A stretch of DNA of 64,000 nucleotides. Origin: Usnea hakonensis (taxonomy: Eukaryota; Ascomycota; Lecanoromycetes; Lecanorales; Parmeliaceae). The stretch's first letter is position 1. The number at the start of each line of letters is the position of its first letter. Position numbers and translations under genes: made by a program. Shown in pieces: positions 34,663-45,744 of this stretch. The notes under the pieces are model-generated. The model was not told the DNA's origin. It made no database searches and worked only from the letters and a program-made list of their open reading frames with translations. The stretch spans positions 1 through 64,000 of the forward strand of contig BLJB01000018.1 of NCBI GenBank assembly GCA_013423325.1, written 5' to 3'.

Positions 34663-36633
34663 CTACCCCCCCGAGGATGATACCTCTCTAGTATAAAAGG
34701 TTGCGCAATACAATTTACCTTTTATCTCTTTAGCTCTGGCTTTGATTGGCTTGTCCGCGTTCGCCTTGTTTGTCTTTCTATCAGACAAGGTTGAAGGGCT
34801 TACACCAAGAAATTTCGCAGCATCTCTCGCAGAGTCGAAATGTAGCCCTTGCGATGCTTCGCTAGCAACTTTTGATGCTCCGGAACCCGGCTCTGTTAAA
34901 ACTACTTCTATAACAGGCCTCTTCCTTATCTCCTCGAAGATAGCTAGGTAGCTTTGACCTTCTATGCCTTTAGCTATGGCTTTGATAGGTTCAACAGACC
35001 CTGTCTTCTTTCTGTTAAGCAAGACTCAAGGGTCTACACCTAAGGCTTCCCCTGCGTCTTCTAGAGAATCGTATGGCACTATTAACCCTGTAGCGAGGTC
35101 TTTTAAATCTACCTTTATAGGTTGTTGAGAAAACCTTCCTCTTAGTTGCGGAGAGCCATCTACACCGTCTAAGATTAAGCGGTATAATCTACCCTTTATA
35201 CCTTTAGCTTTGGCTTTAATTGGTTTAACCGACCCATCCTTCTTTCTATGATAGATTATTCCCGTATCTATACCCATAAACGTAGCCGCATCCTTCATAG
35301 AAGCGTGCGAGGTTATTATCCCTGTCTCCAGGTCTTTTAAATCTACTTTTACCTTTACGCTCTCTGGAGTTTTATGAGGAACTGCGCGAGGCTTCATGGA
35401 CTCACCAAAAGTTAATAGGTAGCGCTTGCCTTTTATCTCTTCAGCAGCCGCTATCATTGGTGTGTTTAGACCTCTTCTCTTTCTGTAATTCAAGCTTCCA
35501 GGTCTTACACCTAGGAATTGAGCAGCTGCAGATATAGAACCAAATAGGGTTGTGTTATCAGTCCCGCACTCCCTTACGTATACTTTTGAACCCCATCTAC
35601 CTTTTAGCGAAGGTTTTTTTGATTGGGCTACCCTTTTCCTCTCTATAGCCTCAGGTGAATGCCTGAAACCTCGGTTGGATACAGCAGTCTGGAGAATGTT
35701 GTACTCGTGTACCAAGTTATCAAGATAGTACTGTTCCCGTTCTCTTGTCATGCCCGGGTCACAGTATTCAAGTATCTCCAAGCTGAATTCGGAATAGCCG
35801 TACTTTAATAGGGCATAGTTTATATGACTCTTCGCTCGTTTCAATGAATGAAACAGGATGTTTCGGTTATAGTAATCGTGAAATCTCTTTCTAAGATTTA
35901 CGCTTGAACCTATATACGTTTCACCTGTGCTTTTTCGAGTTCAGCGATATACACCTGCTTTCCTATTGTTCTCAGCAAGTATGTCATTCCTCTGGTCGTA
36001 AGAGTTCTCGTAGGACCTTATAGGTTGAACTGTTATCTTATCCTTGCCTTTCTCTGCCAGGTCCTCTAGAGCTTTAGTTATCTCGTCACTAGGCTTGTCG
36101 GATAAGGACTCCAGATCATCCTCAACCTCAACCTCATCATCCAGATCATCCATATCATCCAGATCCTCCAGGTCATCCAGATCATTCAAATCCTTCACGC
36201 CATCCAGATCATCCATGTCATCCAGATCATCCAGGTCGTCCAGATCATCCATGTCCTTCTCATCATCATCATTCAGATCCTCCTGGTTTAAAGGGTCCTC
36301 TGGTAAAGGATTATCTGAAGCGTCGGTAACGGGTAAATCGCTTGTTAAGGCCTCCTTATCCTTATCCACAGTGGTAGGTTGCGTAGCAAGAGCATCTTCG
36401 ACTTCGTCGAAGTCATCTTTTTCCTTATCTGGAGCATTGTCGTTAGAATCTTGTTGTGAAGCATCAGCCATTTTAGCGTGTCTATAACGCTTTAGAATCA
36501 AAGGATTTCCTTGCCCGAATGAAGTACTATTTGTGAGCGTTGCGCAGCAATCAGCAAGAGCTAAGTTATTATGTTGCTTGCTTCGCGATTGGTAAGCTAC
36601 AAGAGCTAAGTTAGTGCTGGAGGTTGCTTTCAT
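34663..36633 (-). CDS. free-standing GIY-YIG endonuclease with acidic repeat domain and four NUMOD1-like repeats
   Basis: One 656-residue frame from ATG at 36633 when UGA is read as Trp (residues 231 and 536). Residues about 55-190 are very acidic, with repeated DDLDDLDDMDD units. Residues 226-320 are a GIY-YIG nuclease: AGVYRW (226-231), TYIGSSVNLRKR (239-250) with candidate catalytic Arg248/250, REREQYYLDN with candidate Glu300, and EYNIL with the conserved Asn312. Residues about 324-335 resemble NUMOD3 (SPEAIERKR). The rest is four tandem modules of about 65 residues, each with a short helix-turn-helix (AAQFLGV, AATFMGI, AGEALGV, AAKFLGV) and a closing IKGKRYLLTF-like strand. These resemble NUMOD1 DNA-binding repeats. 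It lies between two tRNA-Met genes, not inside a recognisable intron. The acidic domain is unusual for this family. Target unknown. Confidence 0.88.
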
Positions 36634-37628
36634 ATTATGTGTTGTATATATAAGATATATAAGTCTTCTAGGCTATTCAACTGCGGATCGCCGATCGGAC
36701 ACGCAGCTAAGGGGACAGATCATTAATTGTCATATTGACAACTGGTTTGTTTTGGTTTATGCCAAGTATTTTATTATACAAGGCCAGCACCTTTTATCTA
36801 CTTACCTCACTTTTAACCAATGAAGTACACAAGGTAAAGGGGCGAATAGAGATGCTTAATAGAAATACAAAGTTAATTGTTGCGAGGGTACCCTCCGCAA
36901 GAGATGATTATACAACTAGCCTTGAAAAAGGGATGCTCCGCAACAGGCTATTATTTAATCTTTATGCTATTTCAGCCTGGTATTTTAATCACAGAAGTTA
37001 CTCCGCAACACTTATTATGCCGGGCTGTTGCTCTGCTTCCTCCGGGCAAGCAACACGTTAAGGTAAAATGCTATGTTTCACGGTATCCCCGAGACTTATC
37101 CCTTTCCCCTCCCCCCTCTTAGTCTCAGCTACTCCGCTTGGCTTGGCTAAATCGCATGTAGTAATCTGTTGGCGAAGCCATCCCTGTTTTTTTAGTTGCG
37201 ACACTCCGTGTAGAGGGAGCATCGCTAACTCCTTGCTTGCGGATCATCGCATCATGCGCTTCGTAATATATACACTTGCTAACCTAGGCGAGAAGCCAAC
37301 TTGCATCCTAATGATGTCTTAACCCGACTGGAGCTATGGCCCCTTTTGTTGCAGAGCAAGTCCTAGCGAAGCATAGGTCCGTATATTTATGAAGCATGAG
37401 GTCTCTATTACCACGATAGCAGAGCTGGAAGCTACTGAGTGGAGATTATACCTCTCTTGCTTGGGATGTTCCAACACCATCGCATGTAGTGAAGGTTGCA
37501 TTATGCGATATCTTTTGCCATGTGCCCTTGCTGATCTTTTACTTTGCTTGCGGAGGGTACCCTCGCAACATATTTCTGTAGCATTTCAGCTACCCATATA
37601 AGATACGGTGTGCTTTGCAAGGAGATAG
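36634..37628. other. spacer between tRNA-Met and the endonuclease ORF, with a partial tRNA-Glu copy
   Basis: No intact gene. 37275-37312 (GCTAACCTAGGC ... CTAATGATG) matches the 3' part of the tRNA-Glu gene at 37966-38037 and is a truncated copy. The rest is hairpin words (GCGAGGGTACCCTCCGCAA near 36880; TTGCTCTGCTTCCTCCGGGC near 37025). Confidence 0.65.
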
Positions 37629-37698
37629 TGCGGATAAGGGACTTGCACTCTTATCTCCGAATCATGAGTTCGACATTTTATCTTTTAAACTAACCCGC
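37629..37698 (-). tRNA. trnM: tRNA-Met(CAU)
   Basis: Acceptor GCGGGTT paired with ATCCGC, anticodon stem TCGAA/TTCGG with loop CTCATGA, T-loop TGCAAGT (non-standard T54-T55, as often seen in initiator-type mitochondrial tRNA-Met). Confidence 0.85.
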
Positions 37699-37965
37699 TT
37701 CAAATAGGCCCTCCTTTTGGTTCCCAAGCAACCCGCTGAAGGGTTAAGCAAGCAACACCGTATGATGCATCAGCAGAGCAATGGGCTATTGCTAAAAATT
37801 ATATACGGCTATATATTCTATCTGCTGAGAGCTCAGCAATGCTTCAGAATGCAACAAGAGGTAGGTTGCGTAGCAAGAGCATCCCATATATTAAAGGTAG
37901 TTAGATTAAGCATCCCGTGGGTTGTTCATTAGGCAACAGCTAGTTTGGATAAGCATAACATTTGC

Positions 37966-38037
37966 TAACCTAGGCAGGGCTCGAACCTACATACTAATGA
38001 TGAAAACATTATGTCTGAACCATTGGACGACTAGGTC
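37966..38037 (-). tRNA. trnE: tRNA-Glu(UUC)
   Basis: Acceptor GACCTAG/CTAGGTT, anticodon stem TAATG/CATTA with loop TTTTCAT, T-loop TTCGAGC, discriminator A. Confidence 0.93.
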
Positions 38038-38082
38038 TTTTGACTATGTGGGGGCGTATGTCAGGGGTATTAGGGTGGCTTA

Positions 38083-38153
38083 AGCCCAGTGCAAGTATCG
38101 CACTTACTTCTACCGATTACAAAACGGTTGCATTACTTTTATGCTAACCAGGC
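38083..38153 (-). tRNA. trnT: tRNA-Thr(UGU)
   Basis: Acceptor GCCTGGT/ACTGGGC, anticodon loop TTTTGTA, T-arm GTAAG-TGCGATA-CTTGC. First tRNA after the rnl 3' end, as usual in this fungal group. Confidence 0.9.
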
Positions 38154-38861
38154 ATTGTGCTAGTACTTGCGGAGCAACAGCCATATAAGCTAAGACTGGG
38201 ATACTGTGCAAGGGCTTTGCAAGGGCTTCATAGCAGAACTTTATAGATATGTAGATAGCTACTAAGCCTGTAGCTAGGCTAAGACTGTGCATAAGCTACA
38301 TGTGCGTAGATAAATGTATTGTTTAGTAGGTTATAAAATTAGTACCTAATACCTAAAGACTTCAAAGTCCTTTCAGCCTAGATCTATTGATAAGGTCCAT
38401 TATTTTACCTGTTTTCATACCCTTACAGCCAGATGGTTAATCTGCTACGCTGGAAGGATGATTACAAAGCAATCCACAGAGACCTGAAATCGTAGTGTTA
38501 AACTACATATATATAAGAATATCCTAAAGTATGCTTCGTGCCTATATTCATTCAGCACTTATCAATAACTAACGTAGCTTTCCTGCCGTGCCTATCCTTA
38601 ATCGTAGCTTACATTAAGCTACCCGCTATTCAAGTGAAAAATAGGGTCCCAGTGTAAACCATAGTCCAGCATAAATACCGGTTAGGCGTACATATCACGG
38701 CACATGCTTCATACAAAACACAACTCCGTATTAATATAGGAGGATAAACAACAGGTAAACAATAGGTTAACATACCCAACTCCTTTCGTACAAGGGGCTG
38801 ACCTTATTTTATTCTAATTGCCTCTAGAAGATAGAAACCGTACTGTCTGACGACGTACTTA

Positions 38862-39421
38862 CGATGGTTCAAACACTTTCGTGCCTGCCTAGACTATAGC
38901 TTCAACTAGAATTGGATGCATCCTTGCATGGGTCCCCCAAGCAACTCGGGGGGCAAGGCAGTGTGCCTCCTCTCAGTGTAGCTGGCTATGATACCGCACC
39001 GGCCAAGAGCTCGATGGGTTAAAATGAACCGGCTATGATTAGAGGTGGATATTTTAGGGGACAGCCCCTTCGATACCAATCGTAGTTGCTGACGGTGTTA
39101 TCTTTGGTGCTTTTCAGTTGCTCTGCATATCTTCTTGCTGGGGGTCGTACCTTTTGCGAGGGTACCCACGCAAGCAGCATCACCCTCGCAGTAAGCAAGC
39201 AACCCCTTTTTCAGTGTATTGCGAACCACACGGAAGAAACAGAGGCTAACGAATTGCGTAGCAACACCTGAGATCGGCTACTCGCGTAACCAGTCGTTAC
39301 AGGGAGCGTTTTAATAAAACAGCTTTCCCACGGTATTAGCATGGCTCGTATTCGGCTTTAGCCTTCACCGTTTTCTGTCAGTGTAAATACATAGTTCACA
39401 CTATGAAGGGGCTTATATCTT
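38862..39421 (-). other. rnl group I intron at L2585
   Basis: 5' exon ends GAGCTGGGTT, 3' exon begins TAAGTACGTCGTCAGAC. S element GAAGCTATAGTCTAGGC near 38900. Words inserted at 39110-39260 (GCGTGGGTACCCTCGCAAAA and others). No ORF. Confidence 0.75.
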
Positions 39422-39507
39422 AACCCAGCTCGTGTAGATTTTTAACCGACGAACAGTCGGACCCTTTGAGGCTCCTGCATCCTCAAGGTTAATCTAAGCC
39501 GACATCG

Positions 39508-39740
39508 CCAAATCTTATTTTCATAAAATACCAGACCATATCTTCATCCAATAACGTCATGGATATAAACGTGTGGTCGTTGAAGAGTCTAATTTAAGTA
39601 AACCAAACTTCCTTGCTGATTGCCCATGTTTTTTATGTTTAACGTTTTTACTGTTTAAGTAGCCAAACCTTTAGGGTGTCCCAGCATATAGTTTAATACT
39701 AATCTTGTATTACTACAAGAAATCCCCGATGTGCGTTATC
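39508..39740 (-). other. rnl group I intron at L2500, 233 bases
   Basis: 5' exon ends TTTGGCACCTT, 3' exon starts CGATGTCGGC. Core: CTGGGACACCCTAAAGG, GGGCAATCAGCAAGGAAG, CTTCAACGACCACAC and GAAGATATGGTCTGG. Near the minimum size for a complete group I core, and one of the few introns here with no inserted hairpin word. Confidence 0.82.
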
Positions 39741-39792
39741 AAGGTGCCAAACTGCGCACTCAATTTGAACTCTCTGGCGCAATTAGCCTGTT

Positions 39793-40328
39793 CAGTTATG
39801 TTAATCGTAAGAGCTCTTTATCTCTTACTTCCATCTCTCCCAAGACGGCTCAGACTATGTCTTCGTCATATTTAAGCTATGGCTTAAGCTGCACTAAGAG
39901 CTTTATACCAGCCCTCTGCTTCTTGCGCGACGCTCCGCGAGAGGGTGATGCTCCTTGCAAGGCAAGAGATGCTTTGGACGCTACGCGACAAGAAGTTACC
40001 CCAGCAAATCGAAGATGTTGCTACGCAAGGGTATATAGAGCTTATAAATATTAGACGCAGGATGTTCGTGGAAGGATCATCTTGCTTTTGCGAGGGTGAT
40101 GCTCCTTGCAAGGCAAGAGATGCTTTGCAAGAAGTTACCCCAGCAAGGAGCATAATCCCCATGTATAGGAGGTCCTTGCTTTATTCCGTGCATGGAGCAT
40201 CACTCACCTTCTAGTCGTTAAACGTTATTCGGCTTCGCCGAAGCTTCGCTTCAAGTTGGCTATCTAAGCGTCCTTGAACTTGATCCCATTTATTATGTGT
40301 ATATTTCTATACACGAGGACTAAGCTTA
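39793..40328 (-). other. rnl group I intron at L2449, without rps3
   Basis: 5' exon ends GCTAGGGAT, 3' exon begins AACAGGCTAATTG, so this is the classical L2449 site. An S element GAAGACATAGTCTGAGCC sits near 39860. In most filamentous ascomycetes this intron encodes ribosomal protein S3. Here it is 536 bases, mostly hairpin words, including two copies of GGAGCATCACCCTC and CTTGCCTTGCAAGGAGC, with no long frame. Confidence 0.82.
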
Positions 40329-41150
40329 ATCCCTAGCGTAGCTTTTTCAACAATCCAAGACCTTTCCTTTCTGCATCTTGTGATCTTATGCCCCGCTTAC
40401 GCGACTGGTAGACGTGTAGGTCATACAGTAAAGCAAGATTATGCCGTTAAACTTGGTGAGTAGAGTAAGTATCATTCGGCCTCCTTGTTCTTCTTGCGGA
40501 GCATCAAACAAAGGCGAGGAGGTAAACAATTCAGATCTTTTTAAGGGGATGCCTCTACTCACTGTGCTTTTGCAAGGATGAGAAGCAACCCTATAAATAA
40601 AATTATATATAAATTGCGATGGTTCCCAAGCAAATAATTCTAAGTTGATCTGGCTACACCTTCAATTAGTCGAAGGTAAAATCTTACTGGGTTTAAATAA
40701 TAAATTCCAACTTAAATGAATCTATAACTGGATCAGCCTGAAAACCAGACCAAATTCATGTTAATCAGAGACATGGCCAAAGCATTAAGCAGGGCCTTGC
40801 CTCGTATCCTATATATATTTCTATAACGGATTGCGAATCGCGAAGAGCGAATAGCATTATTACAAAAGTGATTTAGGTTACTCCCAGGTACTTTTTATGG
40901 GATCTGTGCCCCGCATAAACTGCCACCTAGCAATTGTTCATCTACCTTTATCTATAATCCAGTAGACTCATGGACTAATATGACATCTAAGGAATAAGCC
41001 TGACTAGGCCAATCCATTCTGGATGGTAGGGTTTATATAATATGAAAGCTGAAGTAAAGGTGTTTCAATTCTATCTTACCGATTACCTTATACACTAAAA
41101 CCCAGCACATCATACTCAGTAACTAGCAACAGTAAAGCTGCATAGGGTCT

Positions 41151-41891
41151 GTCGAGATAGGAAAGGCTTATTACTAAGTTCTCCCCCTCTAAGAACCGTA
41201 CAAGCGACTTTCATCGCATACGGCTCAAGCACAAGAAAGGGATGTTCCGCTCTCTTGCACCTGTTTTAAGTCAGCATCCTTTTGGATCACCTGATGGCTA
41301 TCCCCGCTATTAGTACGGGGCATTTGCTTTATAAAACATCCTTTACCCTCTAGTGCACCACACCTTACGGTATAGCTTCCGATAGAATATTATAAAGCAT
41401 ATAATATTTTACATGCTGATTGCATGATGCTCCGCAAGGAGGTAAGCAACGCAAGTAGAATGGCTTGGCTAACTAAGCCATATACATAATATGTTCTACT
41501 GGGCACTATAGGGCTTACCTAGTTTATCTAGCAACACCTTTACGATTACCTTAGGATCCCACTATACGTAGATTGAAATGTGGACCCATTAAGGAACAGA
41601 CGAAAACCTATTCCTACATTCAATATCTATTCCGGCCAGAGAGCTAGTGCTTATAGCCAGAATAGCTAGATATACGTTTCAGCTATGGATTCAAGTTACT
41701 TATCCTTAGTAATCTAGCTCACCAGCCATATGATATCACAGGTTGGATAACTTAGGTATAAACTAAGCTATTCTATTCTTTAACGGGCTTCACACAAAAG
41801 GATTACTCCTAATGCATGCCGTATGAGCTCAGATAATGGGTTATCTGGAGGGTTTTCACCTCATTGTTGCTAAACACTTATCTAGTCGCAC
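41151..41891 (-). other. rnl group II intron at L2059
   Basis: 5' end GTGCGACTAGATAAGTG at 41891 fits the group II GUGYG consensus. Domain V is at 41193-41226 on the minus strand (GAGCCGTATGCGATGAAAGT then CGCTTGTACGGTTC), a 34-base hairpin with the AGC-type stem and GAAA-like loop context. The intron ends TCGAC (AY) at 41151, before AGACCC. 741 bases, no reverse transcriptase ORF. Closely related to the rns group II intron. Confidence 0.85.
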
Positions 41892-41922
41892 TCTCGTCTA
41901 TCTAGAGGGAAACAGTATCTGC

Positions 41923-42505
41923 CAATTCTGATTAACTTAAGGTGTTGCTTCGCAAACAACCACCAAGGAGTTTTTACTACCCACTCATGGCCTTCTTATC
42001 GCGTAGCGTCCGAAGCAGCCAAGGAGCGTCACAAAGTGTAAAATGTCAGTAGATAATCCTTTCCTCCCTACAGGGTTTTGCCTGTTACAGAACCCGACTG
42101 TACATTTGGACGAACATTTCAGCTCAACCCCGAAGAACCAGCCTGTAGTGACATTTACAACTGCCAACGGTCTTGGACTAGGACGTCTTTAACCGTTTTC
42201 TTCTAGTTTTTCTATAGCTAACTGAACCATTCGGTTGTAACCTTAGCTTAGTTCATACTATTTAATTATCTTTTGCTTTCCTGTTCCTTTAGCTAGCCCT
42301 ACGCAACTATACGTTTAGCATACCTATACCGTTTAACATACATGATTTGCGAAGCTGCCCGTGGGTTGCTACGCAGGAGGAAGCCAAAATATATGATGCT
42401 CTGCATATCTTCTTGTCGCGTAGCGTCCGGAGCAATAAGCAAGGGCTATATATATTTCTATAAACTATAGAGTTGGATTATAACCAACGCAGCGTAGGTT
42501 TTAGC
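41923..42505 (-). other. rnl group I intron near E. coli 2028
   Basis: 5' exon ends AATAGCAGT, 3' exon starts GCAGATACTG. Contains CCAAGACCGTTGG, CACTACAGGCTGGTTCTTCG and AAATGTACAGTCGGG, the same three blocks as the nad5 intron. ORF-less, with CGCGTAGCGTCC words inserted. Confidence 0.7.
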
Positions 42506-42566
42506 ACTGCTATTCCAATTTCACCGAGCCAATCCTTGAGACAGCTGTTGTATCGTTACATCATTC

Positions 42567-43260
42567 CGTACACAACAAATTGTTTACCATAAGCATACTA
42601 CCCCTGGATCCTAATGCGATCCACCACAGTGAGTAGTTTAGTAGCCATTAGGCTAGGGTTGTTGTGCTAGCCTTAATCCTAGGTTACTTAGTTTCTCCCA
42701 GGAGCCACTTTCATGGTGACTAGAGCGCACCTTACCAAGATAGAAACTATCTCTGAAGAAGCATCCGCTCGTTGCTCTTTTACAGCTGTTGCTTTGCAAC
42801 TACCATTCCACTCCACTCCATTGCTTTGCGGGGGGGGGGGTATCCTCTTGCACAGCACAAGCAAGAGATATGGGAATGGTTAAATAAACTGACTTAGATC
42901 CGCGGTTGTCCATTAATTTTTCGATAATCCCCTTTGATGTTACCATACCCTGAGTCATTAATCAGGCCAGCTATGACCTTTCGGCTAGAGCTTTGGTTAA
43001 AGGGGCTTTAGGATGTTCCCGGAATTTGCTTCTTTTATATTGCACAAATGATACATTAGATTTCCTACTTATAATGCACCCATGTAGCCTTAGCCTCCAC
43101 TACAGATAAACCCATTATAAGGAGCGCCGGATTATATGCGTCTATATAATGTAGTTTTGTTAGCACGTACCTTAGCGTTAAGCTAGATTATGTGCCTTCT
43201 TATCGAAAGACTTGGCCCTTTCATTGTAGTATTAACATATCGCTTTAAGGGGTGATGATC
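42567..43260 (-). other. rnl group I intron at L1951
   Basis: 5' exon ends CTTGCAT (43261), 3' exon begins GAATGATGTAACGATAC (42566), matching the classical site between E. coli 1951 and 1952. Core GACAACCGCGGATCTAAGTC, GCAACGAGCGGATGC and GAGATAGTTTCTATC. No ORF. Confidence 0.82.
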
Positions 43261-43311
43261 ATGCAAGACCGCATTTAACGGCCAGGGTATTCCGCTACCT
43301 TAGGATCCTCA

Positions 43312-43888
43312 TCATGGCCTATAAAATTTATCATCGCTTGCTCTGGTTCCCTTGCTTTGCATCCCGCAACATACGCTTTTCCTTGCTTCTGAAAAGCCTG
43401 TTATAAATCAAACCGGTCTAACAGCCTTTCAGTTGGCCCGATGCTTTGGTTTACCAAGCAAGCAAGTGGTAGTTAAAGTGGTATACTTAATCTGGGTTTG
43501 CGACGCTCCGCGATAGATAGGACTTTTACTTGATAATCTCTTTCGAGGCCCATTAGAGTACACTTTATATGCAGTTTGCGAACGTAGTTTCAGCAACATG
43601 CATAAACTACCGTCTACTCGTTGCTCTTTTACAGGTATCTTTGCGAGCTTAAATGACTTATAAGCCTGATAATGCCATAAGAAAGCCTAAACCCTGATTT
43701 AGATCCGCGATTACCCATTTAAGTTTCCTTCATCTCTAGGCTTATTACCGTACCTAAATGATTAGTTTAGCCACTAATAGCTTTTCAGCTATTGCTTGGT
43801 ACCTGGAGCTTTAGGGCGTCCCCGGAGTTTGATAGTTATTCCCTTGCTCCGCAAGCATGAGATTTCCTAGATCTCAAAAGCAGGTAAG
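43312..43888 (-). other. rnl group I intron near helix 69 (approximate 3' end)
   Basis: Core GGGTAATCGCGGATCTAAAT, AAAGAGCAACGAGTAGACGG and CCTCGAAAGAGATTATCAA. The 105-base stretch 43531-43635 is nearly identical to 55882-55995 in the rns intron, including an inserted hairpin word. The exon upstream ends GGCGGT and the exon downstream has GGATCCTAAGGTAGCG. Confidence 0.72.
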
Positions 43889-44133
43889 ACCGCCATTGAA
43901 CGGGGGTTCCTTCAAAGCCTAGCCTGTATTAGTGAACTAAGCAAATCCGGTAGCCAGCCGCCATCGGGCAGAGATCACACCCAATACTTCGAATTTATTT
44001 CTTTGCAGTGTGCTTTGTTTTAATTAAACAGTCGTACAACACCATTCTGTGCCTCCTTTCCCTATCTAATATTAATCAGTAGGGACGGCCCACCTTCTCC
44101 CGAAGTTACGGAGTCAATTTGCCGAGTTCCTTA

Positions 44134-44905
44134 CGTTACACATCTTTGTCCTAGCTATGAGGTACGGGCTGATGTGGGAAGCTTTAATTTTAACAGTCTC
44201 CTATTTGCTCAAAGGTAAGGGTCAGGTCTTCCTTATTAATAAGGGTTCATACCCTCTCGTAAGAGATGCTACGCAAGTATTTATTTTAAGCCTTCTTCGT
44301 TTAGATGTGCCTTCCGCTGCATTAAGGCTATTCTCTTCAGTTGGTTGGCGGAGCCATCCCAACTTATCAAATGACTGCTTTTTATCACTTGTGGAGCAAG
44401 TAGCGGGTGGCTCAAGAAGAAGTTAGGCGTATTAAGTCTTCTATAGGAGTCGACTGTTAGCGCTCCGTTGTTAGACGTGGTAGCTGTTAGGATTGGAGGA
44501 TGCATGCTTCTACGCCTTTGCGCTATCGTAGCATACGTCATAGACATGTTAAAAACCAGGTTTCCCTGGCGACTAGAGTACACCTTACAAAACCCCGTAT
44601 GGGTCTCTGAAGAACCATCTACTCGTTGCTCTTTTACAGGGCTATCTTGTTATACGCCGGCTCCTTGCGTCGCTTACCGAAGGTACGGGCTCAGCGATGA
44701 GCAAAGGGACGGATGCTATTAAGATGGCTCTGATTTAGATCCGCGATTACCCATTTCAGTTTCCTTCATCTCTAATGATATTACTATGCCCTCAGTAATT
44801 AAGGAGGCCGTATAAGAGGTTTCCGTCTTATCTTTAGTTATTAGAGCTTTAGGGACTCCCCGGAGTTTGGCTCTTATTCACTATATGAGATGCCTAATCT
44901 CAAAC
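44134..44905 (-). other. rnl group I intron near E. coli 1669
   Basis: Between GGCGTTCGAGTGAACAAT (exon) and TAAGGAACTCGGC (exon from 44133). Core includes GGGTAATCGCGGATCTAAAT and GTAAAAGAGCAACGAGTAGA, shared with the introns at 43312-43888 and in rns. 5' end uncertain by several bases. Contains the palindromic GCTTACCGAAGGTACGGGC word. Confidence 0.75.
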
Positions 44906-45744
44906 AATGATTGTTCACTCGAACGCCTTCGTATACTCTACTCGCTTACTTGTGTTAGTATTTAGGTACGGTCCACCGACATGGGACATATGGCAGAGTT
45001 GCCTTTAAAACTAAGGTATATGTCACCCCTGATGCCTAGCTTACATTTTTCCAGAACGCATGTCACTAGCTTAACCCTCATCCTTTATCCTTTGAAGGAG
45101 CAGAATATTGGGTAAGTGGGGCGTTGTGTACTGTAAACTATTAAGATATTCTCATCGCTTACTCCTTTTGGGGTTAGCTTAGAGGCCGTAACATGTCACT
45201 AATTCCATAAGCTTTAGGCGAGGGTTTCCCCTTTATCGTTACTCATGTCAGCATTCTCCCTTGGGTTGTCGGATATATGCCTTAAAAAGACATCGTAATA
45301 AACTTCCCCAATGTTCCGCTACCCCTAATATATGCTTGCAAGCCCCTTTGGAAGGGTTGCTATACTAGGACAAGGTCTCGGTATGTTATTTAGATCCGTT
45401 GAATCTTCGATGCTCCACCCTTATTTCCAAACTTTATCTTGCTCTGCTTACCCCCGAGGAAGGTACGCAAGCAACACAGATGGAAAGCGCTAATTAAAGC
45501 AAAACCAGTATTCTATTACGAGTTTTTCAAAAGATGGCCGCTGCTAAGCCTACTTCCTGGTCGTTTGGGATAAAAACTCCCTTTATTTCACTTAACAACA
45601 ATTTAGGAACCTTATAACGCTTGTTCTGGGCTTTTGCCCTCTTGACGAATCCAGTTTTATCATTGCTTCCTCCCCCGATGGGCAACTCAGTTGTTGCTTG
45701 CGTATGATTATTCTCCCTAAATAGCTTATAGCTATCCATTTAGA

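Noticed and set aside
36100..36260. CRISPR-like regular repeats (ATCATCCAGATCATCCA)
   Set aside because: Codon-phased coding repeats inside the endonuclease ORF with no spacers; the context is a fungal mitochondrion.
36044..36487. Plus-strand Ser/Arg-rich ORF (SRSSRSSRSS)
   Set aside because: Antisense of the Asp/Leu repeats in the endonuclease ORF.
37275..37340. A second tRNA-Glu or a tRNA-Val gene
   Set aside because: Only the 3' part matches tRNA-Glu; anticodon and 5' halves are missing. A clear tRNA-Val is at 51889-51958.
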